From Albidovulum litorale (GTDB lineage Bacteria; Pseudomonadota; Alphaproteobacteria; Rhodobacterales; Rhodobacteraceae): a stretch of DNA of 64,000 nucleotides. The stretch lies in NCBI RefSeq assembly GCF_025751495.1, contig NZ_JAOWKZ010000001.1, forward strand, positions 1,086,558 through 1,150,557. Direction: 5' to 3'. The notes beneath the pieces were generated by a model that did no database searches, had not been told where the DNA came from, and saw only the letters and a program-made list of their open reading frames with translations. A program made the translations under genes and the position numbers. This document shows positions 60,106 through 64,000 of the stretch, one piece after another; positions within the stretch are counted from its first letter, which is position 1, and every line of letters begins with the position of its first letter.

Positions 60106-60782
60106 CGGATCACCCGCATCAGGTGAGCGAACCCACCCGGCACGACGAGGAACGAAAGCCCGAACCCCGCCGCGAAACCGGCCAGATCGGCCACCCAGTC
60201 AGGCTTGCCACCGAAAAGCGCGCCGAAAACAAGCTGGATACCCAGCAAAAAGGCGATCAGTGTGAAGGCGCGCGCGCGGTTCGCATGTTCCGCCCCAAGC
60301 CGCGCCCAGAGGATGAAAGTGAAGGCCCCGATCAGGCCATAAGCCCCCGGATAGGCGCCGAAGAGCCATGTCGTCAGCCCCGGCACCAGAGAATAGACCA
60401 CGCCTCCGGCGACGGTGGCAGCCAAAAACACCGCCAGCACCGCCCAGCCGCGAAACACCTCGCCCACGAACTTGCCAAGCGCGAGGATGAAAACCATCGC
60501 CAGAAGCGCGTGGGTGAAGCTGCCATGCACCAGCGGATAGGTCAGAAACCGCATCGCGAAATCGGCATTGAACCCGCCGCCCTGCAGCATCTGATCGAGC
60601 ATCTGCGGCTCAAGCGCCCAGTCCTGCGCCATGGCGTTGCGCCAGCCGATCCCCGACCGGCCACCGGCCAGCCCCAGAATGCCGGCATTGATCCAGGCCT
60701 CCATCGCAGCCAGCGGCAGCACGATCAGCCAGACGACGCGCGGCAGCGGGTTGACCGGCCGCTCATCATATCCCGGACGCAT
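60096..60782 (-). CDS. Rhomboid-family membrane protein, catalytic residues missing
   Basis: 228-residue rhomboid-fold protein with about six helices. Fold markers remain ([12 protein letters not shown] near residue 86 and [12 protein letters not shown] near 199), but the catalytic serine motif GxSG reads GAYPGAYG (142-149) and the catalytic histidine of AHxGG is D199 (WVADLAGF). It should therefore be proteolytically inactive, like a pseudoprotease, perhaps a chaperone or trafficking factor. ATG 60782 begins at [14 protein letters not shown]. It converges with murJ and is divergent from trpS. Confidence 0.83.
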   Translation of the reverse strand: MRPGYDERPVNPLPRVVWLIVLPLAAMEAWINAGILGLAGGRSGIGWRNAMAQDWALEPQMLDQMLQGGGFNADFAMRFLTYPLVHGSFTHALLAMVFILALGKFVGEVFRGWAVLAVFLAATVAGGVVYSLVPGLTTWLFGAYPGAYGLIGAFTFILWARLGAEHANRARAFTLIAFLLGIQLVFGALFGGKPDWVADLAGFAAGFGLSFLVVPGGFAHLMRVIRQR

Positions 60783-60865
60783 TGCCCCTCCCCATGTTGA
60801 CGCTGCCCCTGCCCTGCGATACGCGAACAAAACTCGAATTTCCAGCCGAACCTATGGGGACAGTC

Positions 60866-61903
60866 ATGACCGACGCGGCGCAGTCCAAATTCACTCCGCG
60901 TGTTTTCTCGGGCATCCAGCCCACGAACCACCTGCAACTGGGCAATTACCTCGGCGCAGTGAAGCGGTTTGTGGAGATGCAGAACAGCGGCATCGAGACG
61001 ATCTATTGCATCGTCGACCTCCATGCGATGACGGTCTGGCAGAACCCGACCGACCTTACCCGCGCCACACGGGAACTGGCGGCGGGTTACATCGCCTCGG
61101 GGCTGGACCCCAGGCGCTCGATCCTCTTCAATCAAAGCCAGGTGCCGGGTCATGCCCAGCTCGCCTGGATTTTCAACTGCGTCGCGCGCATGGGCTGGAT
61201 GGGCCGCATGACACAGTGGAAGGACAAGACCGCCGGGAAGGATGCCGAGAAGGCGTCGCTTGGCCTTTTCGCCTATCCGTCGCTGATGGCGGCGGACATC
61301 CTGCTTTACCACGCGACGCATGTCCCGGTCGGCGAGGATCAGAAGCAGCATCTGGAACTGACCCGCGATATCGCGATCAAGTTCAACCATGACTACAAGG
61401 TCGATTTCTTCCCGGTGACGGAGCCGGTGATCGAAGGTGCCGCGACCCGCGTCATGTCCTTGCGCGACGGGTCGAAGAAAATGTCGAAATCCGACCCCTC
61501 GGATGCGAGCCGGATCAACCTGACCGACGACGCCGACACGATCGCGCAGAAGTTCCGCAAGGCGAAAACGGATGCCGAGCCGCTGCCCGAGAACGTCGAG
61601 GGGCTGAAGGACCGGCCTGAGGCGCGCAACCTCGTCAACATCTATGCCGCCCTTGCGGAAGTGACGCCCGAAGCCGTGGTGTCGGAATTTGCCGGGAAAG
61701 GCTTCGGCGCGTTCAAACCGGCCTTGGCTGATCTGGCCGTGGCCAAACTCTCACCCATCGCCGATGAGATGACGCGGCTGATGGCCGATCCGGCCGAAAT
61801 CGACCGCATCCTCGGCGACGGGGCCGAACGCGCCAATGCCATCGCCCAGCCGATCCTCGAGCAGACCTACGACATTGTCGGGCTGATCCGCTCGCGCGGC
61901 TGA
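60866..61903 (+). CDS. trpS: Tryptophanyl-tRNA synthetase
   Basis: 345-residue class I aminoacyl-tRNA synthetase. The HIGH-like motif is in [12 protein letters not shown] (about residue 20) and the KMSKS loop is intact ([11 protein letters not shown], about 205). It charges tRNA-Trp. ATG 60866 ([16 protein letters not shown]) is preceded by GGGGAC at a good spacing; ATG 60854 and the longer frame lack one. A perfect 8-bp hairpin follows 35 bases downstream. Confidence 0.95.
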   Translation: MTDAAQSKFTPRVFSGIQPTNHLQLGNYLGAVKRFVEMQNSGIETIYCIVDLHAMTVWQNPTDLTRATRELAAGYIASGLDPRRSILFNQSQVPGHAQLAWIFNCVARMGWMGRMTQWKDKTAGKDAEKASLGLFAYPSLMAADILLYHATHVPVGEDQKQHLELTRDIAIKFNHDYKVDFFPVTEPVIEGAATRVMSLRDGSKKMSKSDPSDASRINLTDDADTIAQKFRKAKTDAEPLPENVEGLKDRPEARNLVNIYAALAEVTPEAVVSEFAGKGFGAFKPALADLAVAKLSPIADEMTRLMADPAEIDRILGDGAERANAIAQPILEQTYDIVGLIRSRG

Positions 61904-61938
61904 GCCGGGGCGGGAATCGTCACACGGGTGATTCAATA

Positions 61939-61958
61939 ACGGGGCAGCATTGCCCCGT
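61939..61958 (+). terminator. Terminator hairpin after trpS
   Basis: ACGGGGCA and TGCCCCGT form a perfect 8-bp stem with a GCAT loop. No long T run follows. Confidence 0.65.
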
Positions 61959-62160
61959 CCGGTCTTGTCGATACTGCCTGTCCCCGACGCGACGATGTTC
62001 CGGACGCAGTGCGGTCACTGGTCCCCCCGTACCGACCCACAGGACCCTGGACGCGCTCCGGGGGCCTATGCATTTTCGCACATCATAACTGCGATATCGG
62101 ATCTTCTGTGCAAAACGTAAATAACGTAGGATGGGCCTGTCACACGAGAGAGGATCTGTC

Positions 62161-62646
62161 ATGAACTACACCGCCCCGCCCGGCACCCGCATCGGCCACG
62201 TCCATCTGAAGGTCGCCGACCTTGACCGCGCGCTCGGGTTCTATTCCGACCTGCTCGGCTTCACCCTCATGCAGCGCTACGGCACCCAGGCGGCGTTCCT
62301 GTCGGCCGGGGGTTACCACCACCATATCGGTCTGAACACGTGGCAATCGAAGGGCGGCACACCTCCTGCCCCCGGTCATACCGGCCTCTTTCACACCGCC
62401 TTTCTCTACCCCGACCGGGCGTCGCTCGCGACCGTGCTGAAGCGTCTGGTCGAAGCAAACTACCCGCTGGATGGCGCATCGGATCACGGCGTGAGCGAGG
62501 CGATCTACATCACCGATCCAGACGGCAACGGGGTGGAACTCTACCGAGACCGGCCCGAGGCGGAATGGCCGCGAGAAGCCGACGGAAGCCTTTCTATGGT
62601 TACGCGCAGGCTTAACCTTGAGGCCTTGTTAGAGGAATCTGGTTGA
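62161..62646 (+). CDS. VOC-family (glyoxalase/bleomycin-resistance fold) protein
   Basis: 161-residue metalloenzyme fold with two VOC half-repeats. The first begins GHVHLKVADLDRALGFYSDLLGF (His likely a metal ligand); the second ends YITDPDGNGVELYRDRP with the Glu ligand. It resembles the catechol-2,3-dioxygenase-like CatE group, but the substrate is unknown. ATG 62161 has GAGAGGAT upstream. It is preceded by a 257-base region of mixed composition and followed by a gene-poor stretch. Confidence 0.85.
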   Translation: MNYTAPPGTRIGHVHLKVADLDRALGFYSDLLGFTLMQRYGTQAAFLSAGGYHHHIGLNTWQSKGGTPPAPGHTGLFHTAFLYPDRASLATVLKRLVEANYPLDGASDHGVSEAIYITDPDGNGVELYRDRPEAEWPREADGSLSMVTRRLNLEALLEESG

Positions 62647-63159
62647 TGCAACCACCGGTCCCTTCGACGAACCCCACCAGCACCACAGCGTCGATGTGTC
62701 AACCTTTAGACTATCAGTCTGAATCACGTTCCGGGCGTTGATAACCAAACGATGTCCGCTCTGGCGGCAGAATGGTTCAAGAGCGCGAACAATCGTCCAT
62801 ATGTGATGCGCACTAAGCGAGTCCTAGAGACACCCTAACACCAACGATCAACCGACGCATACGCCGCGAGAAACCCATAGATCGCAGAAAGTTTTTCATT
62901 TGAAATCAAATTATTGAACTGTTTTTTGGGCCCCAGCATTACCCGCGCACAAATCGAAATGTGGTCAAACCTCGGCAAGCCAGAAAAATCGTGAGCGAAA
63001 AAGGCGAAAGCCAACATTGACGGCGCGACGTTCCTTCTCGATTCTTTCCAATGGGATTCGAGTGGCAGCCTTTTGCGCCTTTGAGGGGGTGGCCCATCGA
63101 AACGAAGGTGGTGGCAGCATTTCCCTAAAGGGTAAGCGCCTAAGATTGGATGTAAAAAT
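62647..63159. other. Gene-poor, lower-GC stretch before the RTX gene
   Basis: These 513 bases hold no gene I can support and are visibly less GC-rich than the rest. A small inverted repeat AGACT-ATC-AGTCT occurs near 62708-62720. The 3' part of a minus-strand frame ending at 62835 encodes a short peptide-like tail without recognised domain. Such composition fits accessory or surface-protein flanks. Confidence 0.5.
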
Positions 63160-64000
63160 ATGGCTAATATTACGGGCACCAGCGGCAACGATGTCATTGG
63201 CGATTTCCTTGACCCAAGGGATCTTACCGGCGATGACACGATCGACGGCCTTGCGGGTGACGACGACATCTTTGGCCAAACCGGCAACGACAACATTCTT
63301 GGTGGAGATGGCGACGACTACATCCGGGGCGATCAGGGAAACGACACGTTGGATGGCGGCACCGGCATCGACGAACTGAACTATGACAACTCCTCCAGCA
63401 GCGTCACTGTAAACCTCGGTACAGGGACAGCCACGGACGGTATGGGCGGCACCGATACGATTAGCAATTTTGAGATGGTGCGCGGATCGAACTTCAACGA
63501 TCTTCTAACGGGTGACGACGGCGACAATCTGTTTCGCGCGCTCAACGGTGCGGACACGATCGACGGAGGCGCCGGTCAGGACTGGGTGCTCTATGATCGG
63601 GATGGCGTCTACAACGTCATCTCAGGGGTTACGGTTCATCTGGGTCAGGGCACTGCCACGGATGGGTTTGGCGCGACAGACACGCTGATCAGCATAGAAA
63701 ACGCGAGGGGTACGGGTCTCGCTGATTCACTGACCGGCAGCGGCGGCAACAACCATCTGCAGGGTTTGTCAGGCAATGACACGCTCGATGGCGGCGGCGG
63801 CGGCGATACCCTTGAAGGAGGAACCAATGACGACAACCTTTTCGGTCGCGTCGGTACTGATTTCCTCTATGGCGACGATGGCAACGACTCGCTCGACGGC
63901 GGCGGCGGGGTCGACCGGCTATGGGGCGGTGCGGGTACCGATACGCTCAGGGGCGGCAACGGGTTCGACACGCTGAGAGGCGAGGCCGATGACGACTGGC
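63160..64000 (+). CDS. RTX-type calcium-binding repeat protein (3' end outside window)
   Basis: The frame from ATG 63160 is open to the window edge (280 complete codons seen). It encodes tandem hemolysin-type nonapeptide repeats of the form GGxGxDxLx, for example LAGDDDIFGQTGND, GGDGDDYIRGDQGND, LDGGTGIDEL, LEGGTNDDNLFG and LWGGAGTDTLRGGNGFDTL. Two longer spacers (VTVNLGTGTATDGMGGTDTI and VTVHLGQGTATDGFGATDTL) are imperfect copies of one another. Such proteins are secreted through type I systems and fold on binding calcium. The repeats are at the N-terminus; any effector domain would lie beyond the window. Confidence 0.88.
   Translation, partial: MANITGTSGNDVIGDFLDPRDLTGDDTIDGLAGDDDIFGQTGNDNILGGDGDDYIRGDQGNDTLDGGTGIDELNYDNSSSSVTVNLGTGTATDGMGGTDTISNFEMVRGSNFNDLLTGDDGDNLFRALNGADTIDGGAGQDWVLYDRDGVYNVISGVTVHLGQGTATDGFGATDTLISIENARGTGLADSLTGSGGNNHLQGLSGNDTLDGGGGGDTLEGGTNDDNLFGRVGTDFLYGDDGNDSLDGGGGVDRLWGGAGTDTLRGGNGFDTLRGEADDDW

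Noticed and set aside
61920..62162. Small minus-strand frame between trpS and the VOC gene
   Set aside because: Arg-rich, covers the trpS terminator hairpin, no family resemblance.
62835..63296. Minus-strand frame near the RTX gene
   Set aside because: Its N-terminal half is antisense to the RTX repeats and the rest matches nothing I recognise; no ribosome-binding site supports an internal start.
1..64000. CRISPR arrays, tRNA or rRNA genes, integrases other than XerC, transposases
   Set aside because: Looked for across the window; no regularly spaced repeats, tRNA cloverleaf or transposase motif was found. XerC has housekeeping context.

Overview
The window looks like a chromosomal segment of an alphaproteobacterium of the order Rhodobacterales (Rhodobacter/Paracoccus/roseobacter group). 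By eye the DNA is GC-rich with strong third-position GC bias. The gene set is typical of that group: phosphatidylcholine synthase, L-malyl-CoA/beta-methylmalyl-CoA lyase, a TIGR02186 protein next to a TauE/SafE transporter, a TIGR02302 protein beside lysA, the DgcA/DgcN D-glutamate pair, and an Irr-type iron control box. No rRNA, tRNA, CRISPR array, prophage or insertion sequence was found.

Layout. 1-4802: DUF484 protein (cut by the window edge), xerC, pcs, a divergent EamA transporter, then an nfu-tsaB-rimI run of overlapping genes behind an Irr-like box. 4946-9583: a four-gene BMP-type ABC uptake operon, probably for nucleosides. 9711-13185: TauE/SafE plus TIGR02186, an AsnC-domain/SDR pair and a HlyIII protein. 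13252-16239: a D-amino-acid module (class IV aminotransferase, DgcA, DgcN). 16515-18591: mcl1 and accA. 18604-22074: a minus-strand ftsE-ftsX-plsC-flavoprotein-DUF2585 run in which the flavoprotein gene carries an in-frame TAG at codon 14. 22246-29827: zinc-ribbon protein, TIGR02302, lysA, an esterase and a succinate-semialdehyde dehydrogenase.

29887-36193: a membrane-bound LytTR regulator divergent from two small membrane-protein genes, then DUF4105, SH3-like, 2-hydroxyacid dehydrogenase and an unrecognised secreted or membrane-anchored protein, closed by a long palindrome. 36281-39956: quinone oxidoreductase divergent from an 832-residue dimethylglycine-dehydrogenase-like flavoprotein. 40186-41402: a small lower-GC island (GFA enzyme and GST). 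41570-48806: minus-strand genes including GH25 lysozyme, DAO-type oxidase, M3 peptidase, a MoeB/ThiF protein with a membrane anchor, dut and coaBC. 48960-53241: GST with a TRASH-like tail, YifB/ComM ATPase, esterase and gshB. 53310-61903: envelope and nitrogen genes (yraN and rsmI divergent from lpoA-like, glnD and murJ, then a rhomboid-like protein and trpS). 62161-64000: a VOC enzyme, a 513-base stretch without a convincing gene, and the start of an RTX-type calcium-binding repeat protein running off the window.

The most notable items are the TAG-interrupted flavoprotein gene, a four-copy conserved gene-end element, the Irr-like box in front of nfu, the D-Ala to L-Glu module, a rhomboid lacking its catalytic residues, and the GST-TRASH fusion. 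No clearly new multi-gene defence or mobile system was seen; the LytTR locus is the best candidate for an uncharacterised small system.
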